Assembly: GCF_029893105.1 (NCBI RefSeq)
Contig: NZ_JARXWG010000016.1
Span: 37,645 to 101,644, forward strand
DNA: 64,000 nt
Source of the DNA: Parabacteroides sp. PF5-9
GTDB taxonomy: Bacteria; Bacteroidota; Bacteroidia; Bacteroidales; Tannerellaceae
Direction of reading: 5' to 3'
How positions within the stretch are numbered: position 1 is the stretch's first letter; each line of letters opens with the position of its first letter. Below are positions 55,692 to 64,000 of the stretch, piece by piece. The notes beneath the pieces were generated by a model. The model worked only from the letters and a program-made list of their open reading frames with translations, did not search any database and was not told the origin of the DNA. The translations under genes were made by a program, and so were the position numbers.

Positions 55692-56398
55692 GCTATTAAT
55701 TTCTAATCTCTGTAACTGAGGTTGTTTAAATTTTATACAATTCGCAAATCAACCGTAGAATTTTTGAATTCTTTGAAAATATTGAAATGGACTGTGTTAT
55801 CCGTAAAAAATGAAGCAGCCAACAAATTCCCCTTATTTACAGCGCTACATCGTGAACGAATCAGAACAAAAAGCGTAACGTTGCTATCGGTTTATTTGGG
55901 CACTTTATAACACTTTTCTGTTAGAGGTACCTCTAAAATGTTTTACACCTACCTCTAAATGAATTTAGACGTACCTCTAAATTGTTTTAGACGTACCTCT
56001 AACAGAAAACAGAGGTAGGTGTAACAGAAAAGTAGTCCGCATGCTACAGGGAAACAGTCGAAACCATGTTTTATTTTCATGGGGTGATGTCGAAAATAGC
56101 TTGTGGATTTTTCGAAAACTAGATGAAGGAACAGGCAACGCTGATGCTGTATTAATCTATGGTTGTTTGCAGGTGAATGAATGATACAGGAGTGTGTCTA
56201 CTTTGGCTATAGATGCCTTCTGTAAAGATCAGATCGGTGTGATTGACTTTGTAGGCAGATAAAAATATGGGGGATTCCATAAAATCATGAAAAAAAATCC
56301 AGGAGATTGATATACATTTGCATAAAACTAACGTGTGTGAGTGATTAAGAAAAACTAACGATGAGGAACCCAAACAGACGGGATCTCCTCCTTAAAAA
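55687..56398. other. Divergent intergenic region of about 710 bp
   Basis: Lies between purH (minus) and the GH9 gene (plus). The purH promoter is at its left end. A 22-bp-period array fills 55905-56036. The rest to 56398 must hold the GH9 promoter, but I cannot pick a clear -33/-7 pair. Small frames in this region look like chance. Confidence 0.55.
55905..56036. repeat. 22-bp tandem array with flanking inverted repeat
   Basis: Four units start at 55927, 55949, 55971 and 55993, exactly 22 bp apart. The consensus is about GTACCTCTAAATTGTTTTAGAC with an internal TCTAAAT/ATTTAGA dyad. A fifth partial unit starts at 56015. The outer sequence TTTTCTGTTAGAGGTAC (55914-55930) is repeated in reverse as GTACCTCTAACAGAAAA (55993-56009), so the whole block has dyad symmetry. 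Confidence 0.85.
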
Positions 56399-58927
56399 AT
56401 GAAAAATATGAAGAAACACAGACTGATCTGTCTTATTTTATTGAATGTTCTGTTTGCAATGCCTCTGTTTTATGCGCAGGGTTTTAAGGTGGGTACCACC
56501 GGTTATTTTCAAGAGAAGGGTGTTGAGGTGATGGCATTCGACGATATTTACCCTGAGGGACATCAGGGAGGAGTGTCGCTGATTATGCATGGAAATCGTG
56601 TGGCAACGAACGGTGATATCCGCTTCGAGCCGACTCCCGGGCAATGGCAGCCGGTGCCTAAACAACGTGATCGCAAAGTGGATCCTTCCGGCAATACAAT
56701 TACGGCTTATCTGAGTTATCCCGACACATCCCGTCATATGACAGGTTTTAACCCGATGATCTATCCTGATCTGGTCTTTAACTATACGGTCACGGTAAAA
56801 GGTGAGGGTGGCTCTGTTATCGTGACAGTCGACCTGGATCGTCCGATTCCACAGCAATTTCTCGGAAAGGTCGGTTTTAACCTGGAACTTTTCCCGGGAG
56901 CGCTTTTCGGTAAACCATGGATTATGGATAGTCAAACAGGTATTTTCCCACAACAGCCTAACGGGCCGACACAGTACGAACCGGCTAATCATCCGCATCG
57001 GGGGAATTTTAATCCCGAAGGAAAAGCTTCGGCAGAACAGCTGACAGGTAAAGGGTATAGCCCGATGATTGCCGATGATATTGTGGCTGAGCCTTATGCG
57101 ATAGGCAAACGATTTGTTGTACGTCCGGATGATCCATATAATAAATATACTATTGAGACAAAGGGAGCCGACCTGAAATTATACGATGGACGAATGAATC
57201 ATAATAACGGTTGGTTTGTTGTACGGAGTGAAGTCCCTGCCGGTAAAACGAAAGGAGCTATCCAATGGGTAATAACTCCGAATGTAGTAAATGATTGGTT
57301 GTATAAACCAGTCGTACAAACGTCGCAGATCGGATATCATCCGAACCAGCCCAAAGCGGCAATCATAGAACTGGATAAAAGGGATTATAACCGCCACAAA
57401 CCAACATTGTACAAGATCACTTCCGAAGGAGAACGCGAAGTGGCTGTGAAACAAGGAGAAGAGTGGGGGCAGTTCCTGCGTTATAATTATCTGAAATTTG
57501 ATTTCTCTGATGTCAACGATGAGGGGCTTTATCAGGTGCGTTACGGGGATGCCGTTTCTTCTGTTTTTCGAATAGCGAAAGATGTGTACGACCGTGGTGT
57601 CTGGCAGCCTGTATTGGAATATTTTCTGCCTGTACAGATGTGTCATATGCGTATCAATGAGAAATATCGGGTATGGCACGACTACTGCCATATGGATGAT
57701 GCCCGTATGGCGCCGGTTGATTTTAATCATATCGACGGTTATGTGCAAGGTGTTTCCACATTGACTAAATATAATCCGGGAGATGTTGTGCCAGGACTGA
57801 ATATCGGTGGTTGGCATGATGCCGGAGATTTTGACCTCAGGGTGGAGTCTCAGGCTGGTGAGACTTATATCCTGACGTTGGCTTATGAGGCTTTTGATGT
57901 GGATTATGATGTGACTTCGATCGATCAACTCTCGCGAATTACGGAAATTCATCAACCGGATGGAAAACCGGACCTTTTACAACAGATAGAGAATGGTGCA
58001 CTAACGGTAGTGGGTGGCTATCGTGCATTAGGACGTCTTTACCGGGGGATTATTACGGAAGATCTGCGTCGGTATGTCTTATTGGGTGATGCGGCGGCAA
58101 TGACCGATAATGTACCGGGAAATGAAGACGACCGGTGGGTGTTTACTGAAAACAACCCGAGTAGGGAACTGACTACTGCTGCACAAATGGCAGCCGCGTC
58201 ACGGGTGTTGAAAGGTTTTAATGATACGTTGAGTGTGCAGTCTTTGCAATGCGCGCGTGAATTGTTCGATGTAACGGAAGAGACTAACCGTTCGCGATCG
58301 GCAAAAGTGCATGCTGCAACGGAGTTATATCTCACAACAGGAGAAGATAAATACAAGAAATATCTTTTAGATCAGACGGAGTTTATAACCGGAAATATTA
58401 GTCGCGTAGGTTGGTTTATCGGTCGTGCCGAGAAGAAACTGAATGATGCTAAATTTACCAAGGCGGTTCGTAATGCTTTGGAGGGGTTACGTACTGAACT
58501 GGACAAACAGGGGGCGGAAACTCCTTATGGCATTCCGTATCGTCCGCATATATGGGGAGCCGGATGGAATATTCAATCGTTCGGGTATAATCATTACTTT
58601 TTACACACCGCTTATCCCGATATTTTCGGGCCGGATTATATCTATAATGCATTGAACTTTATTTTAGGTTGTCATCCAGGGTCTAATACCTCTTCTTTTG
58701 CATCGGGTGTAGGTGCCGTTTCGGCTACTGTCGGTTATGGTTTGAATAGAGCCGACTGGTCGTATATCCCGGGTGGGGTGGTGTCTGGAACGGCTTTGAT
58801 TAGACCTGATTTTCCGGAACTTCTTGAGTTTCCTTATCTCTGGCAACAAGTTGAATATGTAATGGGGGGTGGATCTTCTCATTATATGTTCTTGGTACTG
58901 GCTGCTCAACAGTTATTGTCTAAATAA
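56399..58927 (+). CDS. Exported glycoside hydrolase family 9 enzyme with a long N-terminal domain
   Basis: An 842-residue protein with a signal peptide (cut near LFYAQ, residue 27). Residues 28-300 form a beta-rich region of a type found in front of many Bacteroidetes GH9 enzymes, then an Ig-like domain (about 305-395, VVQTSQIGYHPNQPKAAIIEL) and the GH9 domain (about 400-840). The catalytic Asp region is G-G-W-H-D-A-G-D at about 469-476, and the acid glutamate is in QQVEYVMGGGSSHYMF near residue 823. This is a canonical GH9 active site, unlike the DAAD variant at 17270-19714. It should cut beta-1,4-glucan-like chains. The downstream epimerase-like gene starts 7 bp after its stop, so they act together. 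Confidence 0.9.
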   Translation: MKNMKKHRLICLILLNVLFAMPLFYAQGFKVGTTGYFQEKGVEVMAFDDIYPEGHQGGVSLIMHGNRVATNGDIRFEPTPGQWQPVPKQRDRKVDPSGNTITAYLSYPDTSRHMTGFNPMIYPDLVFNYTVTVKGEGGSVIVTVDLDRPIPQQFLGKVGFNLELFPGALFGKPWIMDSQTGIFPQQPNGPTQYEPANHPHRGNFNPEGKASAEQLTGKGYSPMIADDIVAEPYAIGKRFVVRPDDPYNKYTIETKGADLKLYDGRMNHNNGWFVVRSEVPAGKTKGAIQWVITPNVVNDWLYKPVVQTSQIGYHPNQPKAAIIELDKRDYNRHKPTLYKITSEGEREVAVKQGEEWGQFLRYNYLKFDFSDVNDEGLYQVRYGDAVSSVFRIAKDVYDRGVWQPVLEYFLPVQMCHMRINEKYRVWHDYCHMDDARMAPVDFNHIDGYVQGVSTLTKYNPGDVVPGLNIGGWHDAGDFDLRVESQAGETYILTLAYEAFDVDYDVTSIDQLSRITEIHQPDGKPDLLQQIENGALTVVGGYRALGRLYRGIITEDLRRYVLLGDAAAMTDNVPGNEDDRWVFTENNPSRELTTAAQMAAASRVLKGFNDTLSVQSLQCARELFDVTEETNRSRSAKVHAATELYLTTGEDKYKKYLLDQTEFITGNISRVGWFIGRAEKKLNDAKFTKAVRNALEGLRTELDKQGAETPYGIPYRPHIWGAGWNIQSFGYNHYFLHTAYPDIFGPDYIYNALNFILGCHPGSNTSSFASGVGAVSATVGYGLNRADWSYIPGGVVSGTALIRPDFPELLEFPYLWQQVEYVMGGGSSHYMFLVLAAQQLLSK

Positions 58928-58934
58928 GTCATAT

Positions 58935-60194
58935 ATGAGGTGTTGGATTGCCGGATGTCTTATTCTACTTGTGCAGTTATCATCATGTATAACTGCACAA
59001 GACCAACCTGATAAGGAGTTGGTAGATGAGGCTGTAAAAGATTTAAAAGAGAATATTCTGCCTTTCTGGTTGCAGTATGCTCCCGATCCGGCTGGCGGTT
59101 TTTACGGCGGTATCCGTAATGACGGAACGCCGATGGAAAAGGTCGAAAAAGGCGGAGTCTTAAATGCACGTATCCTTTGGACGTTCTCTACAGCTTATCG
59201 TTTGTTTGGAGACGCGATATACAAAGAGATGGCAGATCGTGCACAACACTATTTTATTCGCAATTTTATTGATCCGGTATATGGGGGTTCTTATTGGAGT
59301 GTAGCAGCAGATGGAACTCCGGCCAATGTCGAAAAACAAACCTATGGTATAGCTTATGCAGTTTATGGTCTGGCAGAACATTTCAGAGCAACAGGCAATA
59401 AAGAGAGTTTACAACAGGCGATTGCATTGTATGAAACGTTGGAAAAGTATGCTTATGATCCGGTAAACGGTGGATATATTGAATCGTTTACGCGTGACTG
59501 GCAAAAACCGGAGCGGTATGGATATGACGGAAAAGGCGTTGCCGCAAAAACGATGAATACACATTTGCATGTTCTCGAAGCTTATACCACGCTTTATCTG
59601 GTTTGGAAAGATCGTGGTTTGGAAAAACAATTGAGAGGTCTTATCGATGTTTTTACAGATAAAATTCTGGATCAGGAGAGATGGCACGAGCGATTGTTTC
59701 TCTCCATGGATTGGCAAAACCTGGAAGAGATCGACTCTTACGGACATGATATGGAGTTGTCGTGGTTGTTGTTTGAAGCAGCTGAAGTGTTGGGTGATGA
59801 GACAATTATTGAAAAAATAGGTCACATAGCCTTGAAGCTTGTAGATACCCAGATGGAAGAGGGAAGGACCCAAGATGGAGCTTTGTTATATGAAAGAGAT
59901 AAAGGTGAAATCAAAGGTGGTTTGGATTGGTGGCCTCAGGCTGAAGCGGTGGTCGCTTTTTATAATGCCTGGCAGATAACTAAAGACCAGAAATATTTGG
60001 ATGCTGCATTCAAAACATGGACTTGGATAAAAGACCATTTGATCGATAAAGAATTCGGCGAATGGTATAGAGGTGTGATGTTGGATGGTTCTCCTCGAAA
60101 GAGCCGTGCAAAAGCTGATATGTGGAAATGCCCGTACCATAATAGCCGTATGGGGTTTGAATTATATGTGAGGCATGAATTATTGGAAGAGTAG
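58935..60194 (+). CDS. Cellobiose 2-epimerase/AGE-family protein with a lipoprotein signal
   Basis: The AGE-family (alpha/alpha)6 barrel interconverts the C2 configuration of a reducing-end glucose or mannose. From the ATG at 58935 the 419-residue protein starts with a signal and lipobox LSSC (cysteine at about residue 18), unusual since known cellobiose epimerases are cytoplasmic. Family motifs are present in order: NTHLHVLEAY (about 209), YGHDMELSWLLFEA (about 268), WWPQAEAVVAFYNAW (about 331) and KCPYHNSRMGFEL (about 397), supplying the catalytic histidines. A longer frame to 58869 overlaps the GH9 gene and is rejected. With the GH9 neighbour it would epimerize released beta-1,4-disaccharides outside the cytoplasm. 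Confidence 0.85.
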   Translation: MRCWIAGCLILLVQLSSCITAQDQPDKELVDEAVKDLKENILPFWLQYAPDPAGGFYGGIRNDGTPMEKVEKGGVLNARILWTFSTAYRLFGDAIYKEMADRAQHYFIRNFIDPVYGGSYWSVAADGTPANVEKQTYGIAYAVYGLAEHFRATGNKESLQQAIALYETLEKYAYDPVNGGYIESFTRDWQKPERYGYDGKGVAAKTMNTHLHVLEAYTTLYLVWKDRGLEKQLRGLIDVFTDKILDQERWHERLFLSMDWQNLEEIDSYGHDMELSWLLFEAAEVLGDETIIEKIGHIALKLVDTQMEEGRTQDGALLYERDKGEIKGGLDWWPQAEAVVAFYNAWQITKDQKYLDAAFKTWTWIKDHLIDKEFGEWYRGVMLDGSPRKSRAKADMWKCPYHNSRMGFELYVRHELLEE

Positions 60195-60386
60195 TGACAT
60201 TTTGTTGCAGACAAAATAAATCAAGGTGTTTGTTGAACTAAAACAGTTTTAATTTTGTTTATGTATCAGCAAGGGGTTAGGAGTAGATTATCACAGGCTA
60301 ATGTCTGATGGTTTTTGAAACTACCTCTTTTTTTGTTTGATTGACCTAATCCAACCCGAAATACAATAACCCTCAGATGAATTCGT

Positions 60387-60394
60387 TATATTTG
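60387..60394 (+). promoter_or_regulatory. -7 element for the porE gene
   Basis: TATATTTG fits TAnnTTTG and is followed by a purine start region and the ATG at 60421, 27 bp away. No TTTG is seen at the 19-bp position. Confidence 0.5.
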
Positions 60395-60420
60395 CACGCA
60401 CAATAATGTCTGACTGATTA

Positions 60421-62397
60421 ATGAAATCACGGTTTATTACCTATATATTATTCCTGTTTTCGGTTTTATCACTCTTTTCCTGCAAGACGGTTAAGTTGGC
60501 TGATGCAGAAGAGAAACAACGGATTGGCGAATATTTTGAAGCAGCCGGGATGTACAGGAAAATATATACGAAAACTTCTCCACAAAAAAGAGATTTACGC
60601 GGGTATGTAGCATTCAGAATGGCAGAATGTTATCGACTAATTAATAGTACTGCCAGATCAACCAGTGGTTATATGAATGCACTGCGTTATAATTATCCGG
60701 ATAGTATACTCTATTTGCGTTTAGGTCAGATGTATCAAAAGGGCGGTAGATATGCTGATGCGATTAAGTATTATAAGGAATATCTATTGAATGATCCGGA
60801 GAATACTTTAGCTCTAAATGGCATAAAAGGAAGTGAACAGGCTTTGGTGTGGCGGAATAATCCGACAAAATATGAAGTGAGGCGATTTGAAAAATTCAAT
60901 TCTCGCCGGGGAGAGTTTAGTCCGATGTTGGCGGGTGATAATTACGATCAATTGTATTTTGCCTCTTCACGTTCGCGTGACAAAGATGCAAAAACCAGTG
61001 CGATTACCGGACAGAATAATAATAATTTTTATCACGTCAAGCAAAACGAACAAGGCGTTTGGTTGAATCCGGAGGAACTGGAGGATGGAGTTAATACTGA
61101 ATTTGATGAGGGAACCCCTTCTTTTTCTCCCGATGGCAATACCATGTATTATACCTATTGCGCGCAGGATCCGGAAGGATCCCGGACATCGGAAATATAT
61201 GTTTCTACTCGTAGCAGTGCAAAGTGGGGGAAAGGGACGCGGACAAGTATTGTTAAAGATTCTGTTACCGCTTTGGGGCATCCGGCTGCATCGCCGGATG
61301 GGAAATATCTCTATTTTGTGTCGGATGCTGTAGGTGGTTATGGAGGGAAAGATCTGTTTCGTTGCCGTTTGGTGGGAAGTGATTTTGGGCCGATGGAAAA
61401 TTTAGGCCCGGAAATAAATACGCCGGGAGATGAAATGTTTCCGTATGTACGAGATTCGGTAACGATTTATTTTGCCTCTAACGGACACCCGGGAATGGGA
61501 GGTCTGGATCTTTTTAAAGCGACTCAGGATAGTGTGGGGCATTGGACTGTAGAGAATATGGGTGCTCCAATCAATTCAATGGGAGACGATTTCGGAATTA
61601 CTTTTGCAGGAAAGAATGAATGGGGGTTTTTTAGTTCAAATAGAAATGATGCCCGTGGGTATGATCATATTTATTCTTTTGAATATCCAACATATACGAT
61701 ATTTATAGAAGGAATCGTATTTGATGTGGATGAGTATCCGATCGAAGAGGCTACGGTTCGTATTGTTGGTCGTGATGGGCTGAATGAAAAAGCTTTGGTG
61801 CGAAAGGATGGAACTTATAAGGTTGAACTTGAGCGGGATATCAGTTATGTAATGATGGCCAGTGCTCCAGGATATCTGAATCAGAATTTTGAACTGAAAA
61901 CCGATCCGGAAGAGGCAAATGAAACCTATGTAGTAGATTTTTACCTCTCTCCATTGAGTAAGCCGGTTGTTATAGAGAATATTTTCTATGCATTCGATAG
62001 TGCCACTTTGCGACCTGAGTCAAAAGAAGCATTGGATGAGATGATTAAAATGCTGAATGATAATCCGAATGTGACAATTGAACTGGGAGCACATACAGAC
62101 CGTAAAGGGACGGATGAGTATAATGAGCGGTTGGCTCAGCGCAGAGCACAATCGGTTGTCGATTATTTAATTGCCGAGGGAATTGCAACAGATCGTCTGG
62201 AAGCAAAAGGATATGGTGAGAGTATGCCCAAAGTGATCAATAAGAAAATGGCCGAAGAATATGACTTTTTGAATGAAGGTGATGTATTGACGGAGGAGTT
62301 TGTCTTGGCATTGACTCCGGAACAGCAGGAGATCGCAGACCAAATAAACAGACGAACAGAATTCAAAGTGTTAAGAACGAACTATAACCTGTTTTAA
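60421..62397 (+). CDS. porE: PorE-like type IX secretion system component (TPR, beta-propeller, CRD, OmpA domains)
   Basis: A 658-residue lipoprotein (signal with LFSC, cysteine at about residue 21). Domains in order: TPR repeats (about 25-140), a WD40/PD40-like beta propeller (about 160-430, e.g. GTPSFSPDGNTMYYT, GHPAASPDGKYLYFVSDA), a carboxypeptidase-like regulatory domain (about 435-525) and a C-terminal OmpA-type peptidoglycan-binding domain (about 530-610, IFYAFDSATLRPESKEALDEM). This order and length match PorE (PG1058) of Porphyromonas gingivalis, which ties the T9SS to peptidoglycan. Similar multi-domain OmpA proteins exist, so the PorE name rests on architecture. The PagL-like gene starts 34 bp downstream. 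Confidence 0.82.
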   Translation: MKSRFITYILFLFSVLSLFSCKTVKLADAEEKQRIGEYFEAAGMYRKIYTKTSPQKRDLRGYVAFRMAECYRLINSTARSTSGYMNALRYNYPDSILYLRLGQMYQKGGRYADAIKYYKEYLLNDPENTLALNGIKGSEQALVWRNNPTKYEVRRFEKFNSRRGEFSPMLAGDNYDQLYFASSRSRDKDAKTSAITGQNNNNFYHVKQNEQGVWLNPEELEDGVNTEFDEGTPSFSPDGNTMYYTYCAQDPEGSRTSEIYVSTRSSAKWGKGTRTSIVKDSVTALGHPAASPDGKYLYFVSDAVGGYGGKDLFRCRLVGSDFGPMENLGPEINTPGDEMFPYVRDSVTIYFASNGHPGMGGLDLFKATQDSVGHWTVENMGAPINSMGDDFGITFAGKNEWGFFSSNRNDARGYDHIYSFEYPTYTIFIEGIVFDVDEYPIEEATVRIVGRDGLNEKALVRKDGTYKVELERDISYVMMASAPGYLNQNFELKTDPEEANETYVVDFYLSPLSKPVVIENIFYAFDSATLRPESKEALDEMIKMLNDNPNVTIELGAHTDRKGTDEYNERLAQRRAQSVVDYLIAEGIATDRLEAKGYGESMPKVINKKMAEEYDFLNEGDVLTEEFVLALTPEQQEIADQINRRTEFKVLRTNYNLF

Positions 62398-62431
62398 TAG
62401 AAGAGTAAGTGATATAAGTTGAAAATAATTT

Positions 62432-63676
62432 ATGTATAATAACAAACTACTAATTCTACTACTATTTATATTAATAGGAGGTGTTTCTGTTGCTCAGGGA
62501 CTCCTTCGGGACAGTATATCTGATCAGAAGAGGAAACCGCAATTTTTAGCCGTGAATACAATGGGCGGTTTAATTCTTAAAACCAATGAATATATAAAAG
62601 AAGGAAGTAGAATTCCGGCTTATAACTCTTTTTCTTTAAAATATGGCATTCGTTCTACTGGAGATGAATGGGAGGACGTTGCTTATGGTATGCCTTACTA
62701 TGGTGTCGGATTTTATGTCGCTAAGTTTTATAATAAAAAAGGTTTAGGGGTGCCTCTTTCCTTTTATTTGTTTCAGGGAGGCGACTTAGGCCAGATAGGA
62801 TCATTGCCTCTCAAATATGAACTTAATCTCGGAATGTCGTTTAACTGGACTCCTTATGACGCTTTTGATAATCCGAAGAATGTGGCTGTTGGAGGACAGA
62901 CGAATGTGCATGTTGGCGCAAATGTTTATTTGAAGAAAAAATTGAATGAGGTTTGGGATCTTAATTTCGGGTTGGGACTAACACATTTTTCTAATGGTGC
63001 GAAGCGATTACCTAATAAAGGTGTCAATCTTTTTGCCCCTTTTGTTGAATTGGTCTATAATTTTAATGATAAACCTGTAGGTATTACATCAAAAGAGAAA
63101 CTGACTCCTCCTGTATTTGAAAAGCGAATGGACTATGATATCGTTTTTACTACAACATCAAGGCATATTAAAATAGATACACTGGAAACCGGACTTCCTT
63201 CCCGCTATTTAGATCGGGATTTTAAGGTGTTCGGATTAAGTTATGCAACGTTGTTCGTACCGAACTATAAATATAAGTGGGGGCCAAGTGTGGAGTTAGT
63301 GTATGATGAAAGTTCTGAAGTGAAGGTTTGGCGGGAACAACATCCTGATGATGGAATGTTTTATGATCGGGTTAAACTGGGGTCGTGGCACAACCGATTC
63401 TCTTTGGGGCTTTCCATTAAAGGGGAGATGTCTCTGCCTTATGTCTCTTTCTTTGCGCAACTGGGGTATAATATTCTTCATACAAACGACTATGATTATC
63501 GCTTTTATCAAATAATTGGCGCTAAAGCATATTTGAAAGATAATCTCTTTGGAACATTTGGTATACGGGCAAACCGTTTCAGTAAGGCGCAATATCTCTA
63601 TTGGAGTATAGGCTATACGATAAAAGGAAAGCGTTTGAAGAAAAAAGAAATTTATCTTTATCAACCATTTCCTTAA
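62432..63676 (+). CDS. PagL-like lipid A deacylase / acyloxyacyl hydrolase family outer-membrane protein
   Basis: The 414-residue protein has a signal peptide (cut near SVAQ, residue 22). The N-terminal half (to about 210) matches the acyloxyacyl hydrolase/PagL family: GLTH185-F-S187-N-G followed by LPNKGVN, the catalytic His-Ser motif of PagL, within an outer-membrane barrel. The C-terminal 200 residues are another beta-rich region, making it about twice the size of PagL. It probably removes a fatty acid from lipid A in the outer membrane. It follows porE by 34 bp and is probably co-transcribed. Confidence 0.82.
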   Translation: MYNNKLLILLLFILIGGVSVAQGLLRDSISDQKRKPQFLAVNTMGGLILKTNEYIKEGSRIPAYNSFSLKYGIRSTGDEWEDVAYGMPYYGVGFYVAKFYNKKGLGVPLSFYLFQGGDLGQIGSLPLKYELNLGMSFNWTPYDAFDNPKNVAVGGQTNVHVGANVYLKKKLNEVWDLNFGLGLTHFSNGAKRLPNKGVNLFAPFVELVYNFNDKPVGITSKEKLTPPVFEKRMDYDIVFTTTSRHIKIDTLETGLPSRYLDRDFKVFGLSYATLFVPNYKYKWGPSVELVYDESSEVKVWREQHPDDGMFYDRVKLGSWHNRFSLGLSIKGEMSLPYVSFFAQLGYNILHTNDYDYRFYQIIGAKAYLKDNLFGTFGIRANRFSKAQYLYWSIGYTIKGKRLKKKEIYLYQPFP

Positions 63677-63770
63677 GTGATAATTATTCATTTTCATGTA
63701 GTTAGAAAAGTGTAGTGCTTTTTGATCGATAGGGGTTGAGTAAAAATAAATAATAAAATCTTCAAAAACA

Positions 63771-63801
63771 TTTGGAAGTATGTTTTAAAACACTACCTTT
63801 G
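63771..63801 (+). promoter_or_regulatory. Strong rRNA-operon-type promoter
   Basis: TTTG (63771-63774), a 19-bp spacer and TACCTTTG (63794-63801) match the Bacteroidetes consensus exactly. Transcription should start near 63808 and run right. Confidence 0.85.
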
Positions 63802-64000
63802 CACCCGCAATCGAGAAGTCGTTTGCAGTTTTTTTGAAAGGAAAAACAAGAGTTCTTTGAAAGATTTACATATTCAACAAGTAGTACAATAGACGTTAGG
63901 TCTAATTTTATAATTAGATTTAAAAGAATAAACGACCGTCAATTGGTTTACTAAAAACTTAATAAGTTAATAGATAGGATTTTTGGGCTAGGAAATAAAA
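63802..64000 (+). ncRNA. Probable rrn operon leader, 16S gene beyond the window edge
   Basis: The leader contains GAGTTCTTTGAAAGATTTACA (63850-63870 region), which resembles the boxA-like antitermination segment seen before Bacteroidales 16S genes. No reading frame is apparent. The 16S start motif is not inside the window, so the assignment rests on the promoter and the leader pattern. Confidence 0.7.

Noticed and set aside
63296..63697. Minus-strand frame opposite the PagL-like gene
   Set aside because: It mirrors the codon structure of the plus-strand gene and has no features of its own.

Overview
The window reads as chromosomal DNA of a Bacteroidales bacterium. Evidence: SusC/SusD pair, Bacteroidetes-type promoters (TTTG, 19 bp, TAnnTTTG), weak Shine-Dalgarno sequences, a PorE-like type IX secretion component, exported GH9 enzymes and a class II NrdJ reductase. 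Parabacteroides/Tannerellaceae is my best guess, but no 16S sequence lies inside the window to confirm it. I see no prophage, transposase, tRNA or CRISPR array.

Layout. 1-921: 3' end of a Gfo/Idh/MocA oxidoreductase. 1089-1925: outer-membrane phospholipase A (PldA). 2124-13092: a compact surface-glycan locus. It holds a Wzy-like polymerase/ligase, a GT4 transferase, a sialidase-fold lipoprotein, a three-gene nonulosonic-acid module (KDN-9-P phosphatase-like, NeuB-like synthase, cytidylyltransferase), a polysialyltransferase-like enzyme, a Wzx flippase, a Wzz-like protein and a Wza-like exporter. There is no NeuC epimerase, so the sugar may be KDN made from mannose-6-P. 13296-15375: a CvfB-like S1 protein, a divergent LspA-family protein and an HTH-S24 regulator. 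16023-25039: a SusC/SusD polysaccharide utilization locus with a GH9 enzyme, a DUF5009 membrane protein and the broken 5' part of a glycosidase-like gene with two in-frame TAG codons.

25529-31228: housekeeping block pdxJ-exbB-exbD-tonB-DJ-1 on the minus strand, and CBS protein-nadK-YgbA-YjbQ on the plus strand. 32099-42878: YkgJ-type protein, metY, MATE transporter, a Tat-exported sugar isomerase-like protein, an exported lipase-like hydrolase, malQ and nrdJ. 43135-55653: core cell-cycle and envelope genes dnaA, an MCE protein, a murein amidase, rpsF-rpsR-rplI and the elongation operon purH-mreB-mreC-mreD-mrdA-rodA. 56399-60194: a second GH9 enzyme with a predicted exported cellobiose 2-epimerase-like lipoprotein. 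60421-63676: PorE and a PagL-like lipid A deacylase. The right edge carries a strong rrn-type promoter and leader, so a 16S gene probably starts just beyond base 64000.

The most interesting items are the nonulosonic-acid glycan locus, the LspA-like protein with altered motifs, the exported epimerase, and three unrelated-in-sequence intergenic arrays that each contain about four units at a 22-bp period.
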